Of a stretch of 64,000 nucleotides of DNA, positions 35,313 through 44,618 are shown one piece after another. The stretch is taken from assembly GCA_000513555.1 (NCBI GenBank), contig ALYD01000015.1:1-64000 (forward strand), written 5' to 3'. Numbering within the stretch: position 1 is the stretch's first letter; every line of letters starts with the position of its first letter. The notes beneath the pieces were generated by a model that saw only the letters and a list, made by a program, of their open reading frames with translations, ran no database searches and had not been told where the DNA came from. Made by a program: the position numbers and the translations under genes. This stretch comes from Lachnospiraceae bacterium JC7. GTDB lineage: Bacteria; Bacillota; Clostridia; Lachnospirales; Lachnospiraceae.

Positions 35313-35370
35313 GAACTTTTTGTTTTTTCTTTTTGCATTCCATATCTTGATACATCCGAAAAAGCCTCAA

Positions 35371-35400
35371 CAAAAAAAGATCCCCGCAGTGCTGCGGGGA
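35371..35400 (-). terminator. Terminator of the glycosyltransferase gene
   Basis: Minus-strand perfect 9-bp stem TCCCCGCAG/CTGCGGGGA with a two-base loop, then TCTTTTTTT, seven bases after the stop codon. Confidence 0.95.
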
Positions 35401-35407
35401 AAAAATA

Positions 35408-36427
35408 TCAGTTAAATCCGTAGAATTTCTGAGCGAGCTTATAGCACATGATGGTGAGCTTATTTCCCGCCTTCGTGTTGAAATTCATTCCCTGTCCGAG
35501 GAAAGATGCCCTCATACGGAGCCATACCGGGAAGTTTGTCTCTCTTATATGATTCCAGAGCTCCTTTTTCTTCTCCATATTCTCCGGAAGCCCTGACTTG
35601 ATGGCAAGCACCGAAGAAATGGTGGTTATGATCTGAAGATAGCTGAACATGTACTTACGGAGCTTTCTGCTGGTGAGCTTATTGAGATCGCAGCACTCAA
35701 GCATGATGCGGTTCACTTTAAGCTGCTGATCTATGCGTCCTATCATAACTGTCTCGTTTACGGACTGATCATCACGTCCGATGAAATAATGATACAGGTT
35801 AATGTTCATGTAATACATGGTCTTAACGGATGGCAGCGGCTGGTATACGAAGATATTGTCAACATAGAAGGTATGCTTCGGAAGCTCCAGCTTGCAGTCT
35901 CTCAACATCTGTGTGCGATAAATAACCGAATGCATCAGTATATACTGGCCTATATGGAAATGCCTGACATCCTTCCATGAGAATACCTGATCCTGAGGAA
36001 GAGCAGTCGTATATCTCATCACCTTCTTATGAGTCTGACCCACCTTATCATAGATAAAGTTGCAGACAAACATGTCGACCGAATTACCTTCCATAACAAG
36101 GGAGCGGAGCTGAGAAAGGACTTTCGGAAGGGCATCTGCATCAAGCCAGTCATCGGAATCCACAACCTTGAAATACAGCCCTGTGGCGTTTTTCAGTCCG
36201 GTATTTACAGCCTCTCCGTGTCCTCCGTTCTCCTGATGCACAGCCTTTACGATTCCGGGATACTTCGCTTCATATTCCTTTGCTATTTCAAAGGTATTAT
36301 CCTTTTGAGAACCGTCATCCACAACGATGATCTCTACCTCGTCCCCTCCCAAAAGAATGGATTCAATGCACTTTCCCATATATGCTGCGGAATTGTAGCA
36401 TGGGATCGCAAAACTAACTAACTTCAT
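35408..36427 (-). CDS. Family 2 glycosyltransferase
   Basis: 339 residues. GT-A fold at the N-terminus: SFAIPCYNSAAYMGKCIESI, EIIVVDDGSQKDNT (nucleotide-binding DDGS) and the metal-binding DxD motif in KVVDSDDWLDADALP near residue 92. No membrane helices, so a cytosolic or peripheral enzyme that adds a sugar to a glycan or lipid carrier. The C-terminal half (about 200-339) is a less conserved helical region seen in similar Lachnospiraceae proteins. GAGG lies six bases upstream of the ATG. Single-gene unit with no polysaccharide cluster around it; substrate unknown. Confidence 0.85.
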   Translation of the reverse strand: MKLVSFAIPCYNSAAYMGKCIESILLGGDEVEIIVVDDGSQKDNTFEIAKEYEAKYPGIVKAVHQENGGHGEAVNTGLKNATGLYFKVVDSDDWLDADALPKVLSQLRSLVMEGNSVDMFVCNFIYDKVGQTHKKVMRYTTALPQDQVFSWKDVRHFHIGQYILMHSVIYRTQMLRDCKLELPKHTFYVDNIFVYQPLPSVKTMYYMNINLYHYFIGRDDQSVNETVMIGRIDQQLKVNRIMLECCDLNKLTSRKLRKYMFSYLQIITTISSVLAIKSGLPENMEKKKELWNHIRETNFPVWLRMRASFLGQGMNFNTKAGNKLTIMCYKLAQKFYGFN

Positions 36428-36536
36428 TGATTTTCCTCACAATTTTCTCAGATCGCCATGATGTTTATAAAAAGCAATCCTTAGTCTTATACACAGTACA
36501 GAAACGCACTGCGCTGTATGAAAGTTATTTCTCAAT

Positions 36537-36585
36537 TTAAAAAATAAAAGCCACGTGGAAATTTTAACCCCACGTGGCTTTTTAT
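36537..36585 (-). terminator. Terminator of the carA-carB-carbamate kinase operon
   Basis: AAAAGCCACGTGG (36546-36558) with CCACGTGGCTTTT (36570-36582), 11-base loop. The minus strand ends in CTTTTATTTTTT. It lies 27 bases after the carbamate-kinase stop. Confidence 0.9.
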
Positions 36586-36611
36586 TCAAGTTTATTTATC
36601 AGAGACCTTCA

Positions 36612-37547
36612 TCAGGCGATGGTGGTACCTGCAAGTCCGGCCACCGCCTTCTCTGCAAGCTCCATTGAAGTGATGATGGCACGTCTGCCGTTTCCTGCCT
36701 CAACGAAGTCGATTCCTGCCTCTACCTTAGGCTGCATGGACTTGAACTCAAAGTGACCGTCCTTTATATACTGTTCGGCCTCTTCAATGGACATTCTGCT
36801 GAGAGGTTTCTCATCAGGCTGTCCGAAGTTTAGAGATACCTGATCCACCGCTGTTGTGATGAGGAGCACATCCGCATCGATCTCCTTGGCGAGAAGGCCC
36901 GCTGTTCTGTCCTTCTCTATTACTGCTGCAGCGCCCTTCAGGTTGTTGCCCTGTCTGAGTACCGGGATTCCGCCGCCTCCGCAGGCGATGACCACCTGAT
37001 CCGCATCCAGAAGAGCCTTAATGGCGTCTATCTCAACGATGGACTTTGGTACAGGGGCCGGAACTATACGCTGGAACTTTCCTTCAGAGATCATGACAAC
37101 GTGATTTCCGTTGTCCTCTTCTCTCTTTGCCTCTTCAGCATTCATGATCTTTCCAACCTTTTTGATAGGGTTGTAGAAGCTCTCGTCATAAGGGTCAACA
37201 AGTACCTGTGTAAGTACCGTAGAGGCGGTTTTATAGATTCCGCGCTTTACAAGCTCGGCTCTTACAGAGTTCTGAAGATCATATCCGATCATACCCTGAC
37301 TCATGGCGGAGCAGACACTGAGAGGTGTAGTCACGTACTGTTCAGGCAGCTCATCGGAGAGATTCTTCATTGCAGTGTGTATCATACCTACCTGAGGAGC
37401 ATTTGAGAAGACCAGTGCCACCTGATATCCGTTCTCAACAAAGTCGGCGATCATAACCGCTGTTCTCTCTGTCGCAGCCTTTAACTCAGGAAGTGTAAAG
37501 CCCAGATCCTTATGTCCGAGGGCGATAACCATACGCTTCTTACTCAT
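36612..37547 (-). CDS. Carbamate kinase, divergent N-terminal motifs
   Basis: About 311 residues, amino-acid-kinase fold. Clear carbamate-kinase regions: SMSQGMIGYDLQNS-type (MSQGMIGYDL, about residue 86), TQVLVDPYDESFYNPIKKVG, ACGGGGIPVLRQGNNLKGA and AVIEKDRTAGLLAKEIDADV. Two N-terminal active-site loops differ from classical ArcC: GHKDLG for GGNAL and FSNAPQVG for SHGNGPQVG. It follows carB by 17 bases, so it shares carbamoyl phosphate with CarAB rather than with an arginine-deiminase operon. It may run in either direction (ATP from carbamoyl phosphate, or a drain) or be regulatory. Start at 37547 is nine bases after GGAGG. Confidence 0.8.
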   Translation of the reverse strand: MSKKRMVIALGHKDLGFTLPELKAATERTAVMIADFVENGYQVALVFSNAPQVGMIHTAMKNLSDELPEQYVTTPLSVCSAMSQGMIGYDLQNSVRAELVKRGIYKTASTVLTQVLVDPYDESFYNPIKKVGKIMNAEEAKREEDNGNHVVMISEGKFQRIVPAPVPKSIVEIDAIKALLDADQVVIACGGGGIPVLRQGNNLKGAAAVIEKDRTAGLLAKEIDADVLLITTAVDQVSLNFGQPDEKPLSRMSIEEAEQYIKDGHFEFKSMQPKVEAGIDFVEAGNGRRAIITSMELAEKAVAGLAGTTIA

Positions 37548-37564
37548 GTTCATTTTCCTCCCTA

Positions 37565-40500
37565 TCAGTTATTATCATCGAGCTTTGCGATGTCGATAAG
37601 GTGAAGCTCTGATGATTTATTTTCAAGTGAAGTTGCGAGAGCCTTGGCCGTATCGATGGCGGTGAGAACATTAACACCTGTCTCTACTGCGTTTCTTCTG
37701 ATAACAAAGCCGTCCTTGCTTGCCTCTGCGCCTTCCTTAGGAATATCTATAACAATATCAAGCTCATGTCCGAGAACCAGATCCAGGATGTTAGGTGACT
37801 CCTGCTCTACCTTACGAACCTGATAGCACTTTACACCGCCATCGGAAAGAGCCTTGAAGGTACCGTGTGTAGCGAAGATTCGGTAGCCGAGATCCTCAAA
37901 ACGCTTTGCGATAGGAACTATCTCAGCCTTGTCCTCATCCTTTACTGTGATGACCATGTTCTTATACTTCGGAAGCTGTATTCCCGCACCCTGGAATGCC
38001 TTGTAAAGAGCCTCGTTGAAGGACTTTGCGATACCGAGACACTCACCTGTAGACTTCATTTCAGGTCCGAGGCTGATATCTGCGCCCTTGATCTTCTCGA
38101 AGGAGAATACAGGCATCTTAATCGCATAGTAGTCCGCTTCCTTCTGAAGTCCCGGCTCATAACCCAGCTCTCTTATGGTATGTCCGCAGATTATCTGTGT
38201 TGCCAGAGGAACGATAGGTATGCCTGTTACCTTACTGATGTAAGGTACTGTTCTTGAAGAACGTGGGTTCACCTCGATGATATAGACATCATCACCGTCA
38301 GCTATAAACTGAACATTTACCATACCGATAACATGAAGTGCCTTTGCAAGACGCTCTGTATAATCGATAACTCTCTGCTTTGCAGCCGCGCTTAATGAGC
38401 GCTGAGGGTAGATGGAGATGGAGTCTCCTGAATGGATACCTGTACGCTCTATATGCTCCATGATTCCCGGGATAAGGATGTCATGTCCGTCACAGATGGC
38501 ATCGACCTCAAGCTCTGTTCCTCTTATATACTTATCTACAAGTATCGGATGCTCCTGAGCTATCTGGTTGATCTCTCCGATATACTCATCTATATCCTCG
38601 TCGCAGATGGCTATACGCATGCCGGCTCCGCCAAGTACATATGAAGGACGTACAAGCACAGGATAGCCAAGCTCTCCTGCGGCCTTCTTTGCCTCCTCGG
38701 CAGTAAACACTGTCTGACCTGCCGCACGCTGGCAGCCTGTCTCCTGAAGGATGGCATCGAATCTTTCACGGTCCTCTGCAGCATCCACATCATCCTGCTG
38801 TGTTCCGAGGATAGGAACTCCCATCTTCTCCAATGCATCAGCAAGCTTGATGGCTGTCTGTCCTCCGAACTGAACCACTGCTCCGTCCGGCTTCTCCACA
38901 TCAACAACGTTCTTTACATCCTCAGGTGTAAGAGGCTCAAAGTAAAGCTTGTCTGCGATATCGAAGTCTGTGGAAACAGTCTCAGGGTTGTTATTTATAA
39001 TTATAGTCTCGTAGCCTTCCTTTTTGAACTGCCATGTGCAGTGCACGGAACAGAAGTCGAACTCGATACCCTGACCGATACGGATAGGTCCGGAACCGAG
39101 TACCAGTACCTTTTTCTTCTTTGCCGGATCACGGAAGGCGCCTAACGACTCATTCTCGGAGCCGAATACGCTGTAGTAGTAAGGCGTCTCAGCCTCAAAC
39201 TCGGCGGCACAGGTGTCAACCATCTTGAAGGCTGCGTGAATGTCATACTTGTCGCGCATTTCTGCGATCTCGTCCTCTGTGTAGCCTGTGAGACGGGCGA
39301 TGACATTGTCAGGGAACTCTATTCTCTTTGCTTCACGGAGCAGAGTCTCATTCATGGACTCACCCTTCAGACGGTTCTCCATGTCTACAAGGATCTTTAT
39401 CTTATCTATGAACCACTCATCGATCTTTGTGATATTGTGGATCTCCTCATAGCTGTAGCCTCTTCTGAGGGCCTCTGCGATTACCCAGATACGGCGGTCA
39501 TCCACTCTGTGAAGGAGCTTGTGAAGGTCGTGATCGTCAAGGTCCGAGAAGTCATAGGAAAGCAGTGAATCCACATGCTGCTCCAGTGAACGGATGGCCT
39601 TCATAAGACCTCCCTCGAAGTTGTTGGCGATGGCCATAACCTCACCAGTAGCCTTCATCTGGGTTCCGAGAGTGTGCTCTGCTGTTATGAACTTATCGAA
39701 AGGAAGACGGGGCATCTTTACTACCACGTAGTCAAGCATAGGCTCGAAGGATGCATAGGTCTTTCCTGTTACCGCATTTTTTATCTCATCAAGTGTGTAT
39801 CCGAGAGCGATCTTCGCAGCAACCTTAGCAATAGGATATCCTGTTGCCTTTGATGCCAATGCTGAAGAACGGGACACACGCGGATTAACCTCTATTACAC
39901 AGTACTCCATGCTCTCAGGATGAAGGGCGTACTGTACGTTACATCCTCCGGTGATACCGAGCTCTGTGATGATATTGAGAGCTGAGGTACGGAGCATCTG
40001 ATACTCCTTGTCTCCCAGGGTCTGGGAAGGTGCAACTACGATGGAGTCACCTGTATGAACTCCTACAGGGTCAATGTTCTCCATGTTGCAGACTGTGATA
40101 ACATTACCGGCTGAATCGCGGATAACCTCGTACTCAACTTCCTTCCATCCTGCTATGCACTTCTCAACCAGAACCTCATGAACTCTTGAAAGTCTGAGAC
40201 CGTTCTCAAGTATCTCTGTACACTCCTCACGGTTCTCAGCGATTCCTCCGCCTGATCCTCCAAGGGTGTATGCAGGACGAAGTACTACAGGATAACCGAT
40301 CTCCTCTGCAACTCTTAATCCGTCTTCAACTGAATGTACTACCTCTGAAGGAGCAACCGGCTCATGGATCTTCTCCATGGTCTCCTTGAACATGAGACGG
40401 TCCTCTGCCTTCTTGATGGTGAGGGCTGTTGTACCTATGAGTCTTACATTGTGAGACTCAAGGAAGCCTGACTCATCAAGTGCCATGGCGAGGTTAAGAC

Positions 40501-40780
40501 CTGCCTGACCACCCAGAGTAGGGAGGATGGAATCCGGCTTCTCCTTCTCTATAAGTCTTTCCAGAACATCTATGGTAAGGGGCTCGATGTAAACGTGATC
40601 TGCGATATCCTTATCTGTCATGATGGTGGCCGGGTTCGAGTTGAGAAGAACTACCTCAACTCCCTCTTCCTTAAGTGAACGGCAGGCCTGTGTTCCCGCA
40701 TAGTCGAACTCTGCGGCCTGACCGATAACTATAGGTCCGGAGCCGATCATCAATACTTTCTTAATGCTGTTGTCCTTCAT
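37565..40780 (-). CDS. carB: Carbamoyl-phosphate synthase large subunit
   Basis: 1071 residues. Two homologous ATP-grasp halves: the first (about 1-400) phosphorylates bicarbonate, the second (about 550-930) phosphorylates carbamate; each starts with a GSGPI(V/R)IGQ(A/G)xEFDY motif (VLMIGSGPIVIGQAAEFDYA at about 9 and VLVLGSGPIRIGQGIEFDF near 555). The C-terminal 130 residues form the MGS-like allosteric domain. Uses ammonia from CarA to make carbamoyl phosphate for pyrimidine and arginine synthesis. Lies four bases after carA. Confidence 0.98.
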   Translation of the reverse strand: MKDNSIKKVLMIGSGPIVIGQAAEFDYAGTQACRSLKEEGVEVVLLNSNPATIMTDKDIADHVYIEPLTIDVLERLIEKEKPDSILPTLGGQAGLNLAMALDESGFLESHNVRLIGTTALTIKKAEDRLMFKETMEKIHEPVAPSEVVHSVEDGLRVAEEIGYPVVLRPAYTLGGSGGGIAENREECTEILENGLRLSRVHEVLVEKCIAGWKEVEYEVIRDSAGNVITVCNMENIDPVGVHTGDSIVVAPSQTLGDKEYQMLRTSALNIITELGITGGCNVQYALHPESMEYCVIEVNPRVSRSSALASKATGYPIAKVAAKIALGYTLDEIKNAVTGKTYASFEPMLDYVVVKMPRLPFDKFITAEHTLGTQMKATGEVMAIANNFEGGLMKAIRSLEQHVDSLLSYDFSDLDDHDLHKLLHRVDDRRIWVIAEALRRGYSYEEIHNITKIDEWFIDKIKILVDMENRLKGESMNETLLREAKRIEFPDNVIARLTGYTEDEIAEMRDKYDIHAAFKMVDTCAAEFEAETPYYYSVFGSENESLGAFRDPAKKKKVLVLGSGPIRIGQGIEFDFCSVHCTWQFKKEGYETIIINNNPETVSTDFDIADKLYFEPLTPEDVKNVVDVEKPDGAVVQFGGQTAIKLADALEKMGVPILGTQQDDVDAAEDRERFDAILQETGCQRAAGQTVFTAEEAKKAAGELGYPVLVRPSYVLGGAGMRIAICDEDIDEYIGEINQIAQEHPILVDKYIRGTELEVDAICDGHDILIPGIMEHIERTGIHSGDSISIYPQRSLSAAAKQRVIDYTERLAKALHVIGMVNVQFIADGDDVYIIEVNPRSSRTVPYISKVTGIPIVPLATQIICGHTIRELGYEPGLQKEADYYAIKMPVFSFEKIKGADISLGPEMKSTGECLGIAKSFNEALYKAFQGAGIQLPKYKNMVITVKDEDKAEIVPIAKRFEDLGYRIFATHGTFKALSDGGVKCYQVRKVEQESPNILDLVLGHELDIVIDIPKEGAEASKDGFVIRRNAVETGVNVLTAIDTAKALATSLENKSSELHLIDIAKLDDNN

Positions 40781-40784
40781 TCTC

Positions 40785-41894
40785 TCATGCCTCCATCATC
40801 TTCATAAAACGATCAAACAGATATGCGCTGTCCTTAGGTCCTGGACAAGCCTCCGGATGGTACTGTACCGTAACGATGTTCTTGCCTACATACTTAAGGC
40901 CTTCATTTGTACCGTCATTTACATTGACAAATGCCTCCTCACATACCTTCGGATCCAGTGACTTGGGATCAACTGCATAACCGTGGTTCTGGGATGTGAT
41001 ATAAACACGGCCGTTTGAAAGATCCTTTACAGGATGGTTTCCGCCGCGGTGACCGTACTTAAGCTTGAAGGTATCAGCGCCTGTCGCCAGAGCCATGAGC
41101 TGGTGTCCTAAACATATTGCGAAGATAGGAACCTCTGAATCGTAAAGCTTCTTTATCTCCTTAATGATGGACACATTCTCCTTAGGATCTCCCGGTCCGT
41201 TTGAGATCATGATTCCGTCAGGATTCTGACTTAAAATGGTCTCTGCTGTTGTATCCGCAGGATAAACAGTCACATCACAGCCCTGTCTCTGGAGGGATCT
41301 GATGATATTTCTCTTTGCTCCCACATCCAGGAATGCCACCCTCTTGGGATCCTTGCTTCCTGTGTATCGTGTTCCGTCAGGATTCTCCGCCTTTGCAACA
41401 TAAACTCCCTTTGTTGTAGTCTTTGCCACAACTCCTGTCACAGAGTATTCCTTTATCTTTGAAAGGACATCCTTTAAGGCATCACCGTTATAACGTCTGG
41501 TGGTGACCATACCGTTCATGGTTCCCTTGTCTCTAAGGATCTTTGTAAGGGCTCTTGTATCGATTCCGGCGATGCCCGGTATATCATTTTTCTTTAAAAA
41601 GTTCTGGATTGTATTCTCAGATCTGAAATTGGACGGCATGCGTGAGAGCTCACGAACTATGAATGCGTCCAGCCATGGGCGTTCCGACTCCATATCGTCG
41701 TAACAGATACCATAATTTCCAATCAAAGGATATGTCATGACAGTTGCCTGTCCGGCATAAGAAGGGTCCGTCAAGACCTCAAGATAACCGGTCATGGAAG
41801 TGTTGAATACCACTTCGGAAATGACCTCTTTCTCAGCACCGATTGATGTTCCTTTGAAAACAGTTCCATCTTCAAGAATCAGAAATGCGTCCAT
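40785..41894 (-). CDS. carA: Carbamoyl-phosphate synthase small subunit
   Basis: 369 residues. N-terminal CarA domain then a class I glutamine amidotransferase domain with catalytic Cys in FAICLGHQLMALA (about residue 248) and His/Glu in VTVQYHPEACPGP near 335. Hydrolyses glutamine and channels ammonia to CarB. Start at 41894 has AAGGAG five bases upstream and gives the usual MDAFLILEDGTVFKG; an in-frame ATG at 41984 would lie before the leader hairpin. First gene of carA-carB-carbamate kinase. Confidence 0.97.
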   Translation of the reverse strand: MDAFLILEDGTVFKGTSIGAEKEVISEVVFNTSMTGYLEVLTDPSYAGQATVMTYPLIGNYGICYDDMESERPWLDAFIVRELSRMPSNFRSENTIQNFLKKNDIPGIAGIDTRALTKILRDKGTMNGMVTTRRYNGDALKDVLSKIKEYSVTGVVAKTTTKGVYVAKAENPDGTRYTGSKDPKRVAFLDVGAKRNIIRSLQRQGCDVTVYPADTTAETILSQNPDGIMISNGPGDPKENVSIIKEIKKLYDSEVPIFAICLGHQLMALATGADTFKLKYGHRGGNHPVKDLSNGRVYITSQNHGYAVDPKSLDPKVCEEAFVNVNDGTNEGLKYVGKNIVTVQYHPEACPGPKDSAYLFDRFMKMMEA

Positions 41895-41951
41895 TGTTTC
41901 TCCTTCGTTTTGTAAAAACTTGTTGTCAAGCTTTATGGCCTTAAGTCCTCT

Positions 41952-41981
41952 CAAAAAAATGGAGATGTATAATGCACCCCC
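41952..41981 (-). terminator. Terminator-like hairpin in the carA leader
   Basis: Minus-strand stem GGGGGTG/CATCTCC (two G-U pairs) with a seven-base loop, followed by ATTTTTTTG, about 55 bases before the carA start. The position suggests transcription attenuation. No PyrR-binding consensus was found upstream, so the sensing mechanism is open. Confidence 0.5.
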
Positions 41982-42070
41982 CACCTTTTATCTGATTCCG
42001 ATACCTAAGTCCAAAGCTATTCACTGAAGAATGTATTTCCCCGGTAAAGCTTATCAGCCTGACTTATATC

Positions 42071-42103
42071 TTAAATCCACCGGTATGTGACCGGTGAACT
42101 TAA
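42071..42103 (-). terminator. Hairpin after dapF
   Basis: Thirteen fully paired bases (TTAAGTTCACCGG with CCGGTGGATTTAA, two G-U pairs) and a seven-base loop, 12 bases after the dapF stop. There is no clear U-run, so it may work as a 3'-end stabiliser or a weak terminator. Confidence 0.5.
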
Positions 42104-42115
42104 AGCAGCATATAA

Positions 42116-42952
42116 TCAAACAGGGAAATCTCCGCTGAAGACTTCCACCGCAGGTCCTGTCATGAAGCAGCGGCCTGTAGCAGATTCATATTTAATTTTT
42201 AAATCTCCGCCTATAAGGTGAACCGTTACTTCTGTGTCAGCCTTAAGCTTTCCTGCCATGCATCCCGCTGCAACAGAAGCAGTTGCTCCTGTACCGCAGG
42301 CAAGGGTCTCTCCCGAGCCCCTTTCCCATACTCTGAAGTCGATCTCTGTCTCGGAGATCACCTTGATAAACTCTGAATTTACCTTGTCAGGGAAGCGCTC
42401 ATGAGTCTCAAAATCATGCCCATATAAAAGAAAATCCAAATCAGAGACCTCAGAAACATTAAGCTCAGGATTATCAGACAGAAAATAGATCGCATGTGGA
42501 TTACCGACATCAATGCCGATGAAACGTAAATGCATCCCATGAACAGTGATGTCTTCAGGAAGCTCGGAAGTGAGTTTCGCAATTCCCATATCAACTGTTG
42601 CGTGGGTCATTTTCCCGTTGTCTGTATAAAGCTTAATTTTCTTAAGTCCCGATTTGGTATCGATGACTGCTTCATCACGATCATTAGGAATAATGCCGTG
42701 ATCATAAATATATTTCGCGACACAACGTATACCGTTGCCGCACATATTACCTTCGGATCCGTCCAGATTGAACATATGCATATAAGCATCTGCCTTGTCG
42801 GATGGCTCGATAAGGATGAGTCCGTCTCCGCCCACACCGAAGTGCCTGTCGGCGATCTTCACCGCAAGGGAGGATGGATCCTTAACACTTTCCGAAAAGC
42901 AATTTACATATACATAGTCGTTTCCGCAACCCTGCATCTTTGTAAATTTCAT
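42116..42952 (-). CDS. dapF: Diaminopimelate epimerase
   Basis: 278 residues. Converts LL- to meso-diaminopimelate for lysine and peptidoglycan. Two catalytic cysteines lie in symmetric motifs: NMCGNGIRCVAKY (about residue 75) and LACGTGATASVAA (about 217). MKFTKMQGCGNDYVYVN is the family N-terminus. Its presence along with ddh at the right end means two routes to meso-DAP may exist in this organism. Good promoter upstream. Confidence 0.97.
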   Translation of the reverse strand: MKFTKMQGCGNDYVYVNCFSESVKDPSSLAVKIADRHFGVGGDGLILIEPSDKADAYMHMFNLDGSEGNMCGNGIRCVAKYIYDHGIIPNDRDEAVIDTKSGLKKIKLYTDNGKMTHATVDMGIAKLTSELPEDITVHGMHLRFIGIDVGNPHAIYFLSDNPELNVSEVSDLDFLLYGHDFETHERFPDKVNSEFIKVISETEIDFRVWERGSGETLACGTGATASVAAGCMAGKLKADTEVTVHLIGGDLKIKYESATGRCFMTGPAVEVFSGDFPV

Positions 42953-42982
42953 AGGTTATCCTTTTTAATTCAAATTTTCAAT

Positions 42983-43011
42983 ATAATATCAAAATTACTC
43001 CGCCAGTACAA
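42983..43011 (-). promoter_or_regulatory. dapF promoter
   Basis: Minus strand: TTGTAC (43006-43011), 17-base spacer, TATTAT (42983-42988). Predicted start about 25 bases before the gene. Confidence 0.65.
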
Positions 43012-43069
43012 TATAAATAATATACATATAATGAATTTTTGTTTGAACATGAGGGAATAGCCAGCACAA

Positions 43070-43123
43070 AACATAAAGTATGACCCCGGCAGAGCAATGG
43101 ATTCCATGCTCTGCCGGGGTCAT
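43070..43123 (-). terminator. Terminator of the liv operon
   Basis: Perfect 17-bp stem (43107-43123 with 43080-43096, ATGACCCCGGCAGAGCA) and a ten-base loop, 16 bases after the livF stop. The tail is ACTTTATGTTTTG rather than a solid U-run. Confidence 0.75.
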
Positions 43124-43138
43124 GTATACTTACCTGAC

Positions 43139-43846
43139 TTATTTCTTCTTTCCGAGATAAGCTGCCTTGATATCATCGTTTGCAAGAAGCTCCTCACCGG
43201 TTCCGGAAAGTGTGATACGGCCTGTCTCCATAACGTAGGCCTTGTCAGCTACCTTCAGTGCCATGTTGGCATTCTGCTCGATAAGGAGGATGGTGGTTCC
43301 TCTCTCCTTATTTATCTTCTTGATGATGGAGAAGATCTCCTGAACAACGATAGGTGCAAGACCGAGAGACGGCTCATCCAGCATCATGATCTCAGGATTT
43401 GACATGAGAGATCTTGCTACAGCAAGCATCTGCTGCTCACCGCCTGAAAGTGTTCCCGCAAGCTGCCAGTTACGTTCCTTGAGTCTCGGGAACAGATTGT
43501 AAACATTTTCGATGTCCGCTGTAAGATCGTCGTTTCTAAGATACGCACCTATCTTGATGTTCTCAAGAACAGTCATATCAGGAAATACTCTTCTGCCCTC
43601 AGGACAAAGCACTATTCCCTTTCCCACACGCTTCGCCGAAGGCATGCTGGTTATATCTTCACCATCCAGACTGATGGTTCCGGAGCTTGCCTTTACAAGT
43701 CCGGCTATGGTACGGAGAGTCGAAGACTTTCCGGCACCGTTGGCACCTATAAGTGTAACTATGGAATGATCCGGTACCTCGAAGCTTATTCCCTTAACAG
43801 CCTCGATTCCACCATAGTGTATTTTAAGATCGTCTACTTTAAGCAT
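43139..43846 (-). CDS. livF: Branched-chain amino-acid ABC transporter ATPase LivF
   Basis: 235 residues. Walker A LIGANGAGKSSTLRTI (about residue 35), ABC signature GTLSGGEQQMLAVARSL (about 132), Walker B PEIMMLDEPSLGLAPIV, H-loop region LLIEQNAN. The short LivF form. The gene overlaps livG by eight bases. With LivG it powers uptake of leucine, isoleucine and valine, or related amino acids, bound by the LivJ-like lipoprotein. Confidence 0.95.
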   Translation of the reverse strand: MLKVDDLKIHYGGIEAVKGISFEVPDHSIVTLIGANGAGKSSTLRTIAGLVKASSGTISLDGEDITSMPSAKRVGKGIVLCPEGRRVFPDMTVLENIKIGAYLRNDDLTADIENVYNLFPRLKERNWQLAGTLSGGEQQMLAVARSLMSNPEIMMLDEPSLGLAPIVVQEIFSIIKKINKERGTTILLIEQNANMALKVADKAYVMETGRITLSGTGEELLANDDIKAAYLGKKK

Positions 43847-44618
43847 CTTCAGAACCTCCCAGATATGCTTCTATAACTTCAGGATTGCTTTGTATCTCAT
43901 CAGGTGTTCCCTGTGCGATCAGCTTACCGAAATTAAGAACATAGATACGCTCGGAGATCTGCATAACCAGATCCATATGATGCTCGATCATGAAGATACT
44001 GAGATCGTACTGGTCACGTATCTTTACGATGAAGTCTGTGAGTTCCTGAGTCTCCTGAGGGTTCATACCCGCTGCCGGCTCATCCAGAAGAAGGAGCTTA
44101 GGCTGTGTGGCAAGAGCTCTCGCTATTTCCAGATGTCTCTGAAGGCCGTAAGGAAGGGATGATGCTATCTCATCCTTCAGTTCATAGAGTCCCTGCTCCT
44201 TAAGAAGCTCTGCTGTCTCTTCACGCATACGGCGCTCTTCCGCAAAATTAAGACGGAGTGTGGCGGAAAAGACATTATCCCTGGCACGAAGATGCTTCGC
44301 GATAAGAACATTATCAAAAACAGTAAGATTTGAGAACAGACGAATGTTCTGGAATGTTCTCGCGATTCCAAGCTTTGTTATTTCATCCGGTGATTTTCCT
44401 TTAATACTGCTGCCGTTAAAGCTCACGCCTCCGGATGTAGGTGTGTAAATTCCTGTAATACAGTTAAATGCAGTTGTCTTTCCTGCACCGTTAGGTCCGA
44501 TAAGAGCAACTATCTCACCCTTATTCACATCAAGAGAAAGATCATCAATAGCTCTTACACCGCCGAACTGCATAACAACATTCTGCATCTGAAGGACATT
44601 CTGTATGTTATCACTCAT
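43839..44618 (-). CDS. livG: Branched-chain amino-acid ABC transporter ATPase LivG
   Basis: 259 residues. Walker A ALIGPNGAGKTTAFNCITG, signature-equivalent SSLPYGLQRHLEIARALA, Walker B KLLLLDEPAAGMNPQE, H-loop MIEHHMDLVM; the signature reads LPYGLQ where canonical ABC ATPases have LSGGQ, the normal LivG variant. Starts with an ATGA overlap with the livM stop, so translation is coupled. Confidence 0.95.
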   Translation of the reverse strand: MSDNIQNVLQMQNVVMQFGGVRAIDDLSLDVNKGEIVALIGPNGAGKTTAFNCITGIYTPTSGGVSFNGSSIKGKSPDEITKLGIARTFQNIRLFSNLTVFDNVLIAKHLRARDNVFSATLRLNFAEERRMREETAELLKEQGLYELKDEIASSLPYGLQRHLEIARALATQPKLLLLDEPAAGMNPQETQELTDFIVKIRDQYDLSIFMIEHHMDLVMQISERIYVLNFGKLIAQGTPDEIQSNPEVIEAYLGGSEDA

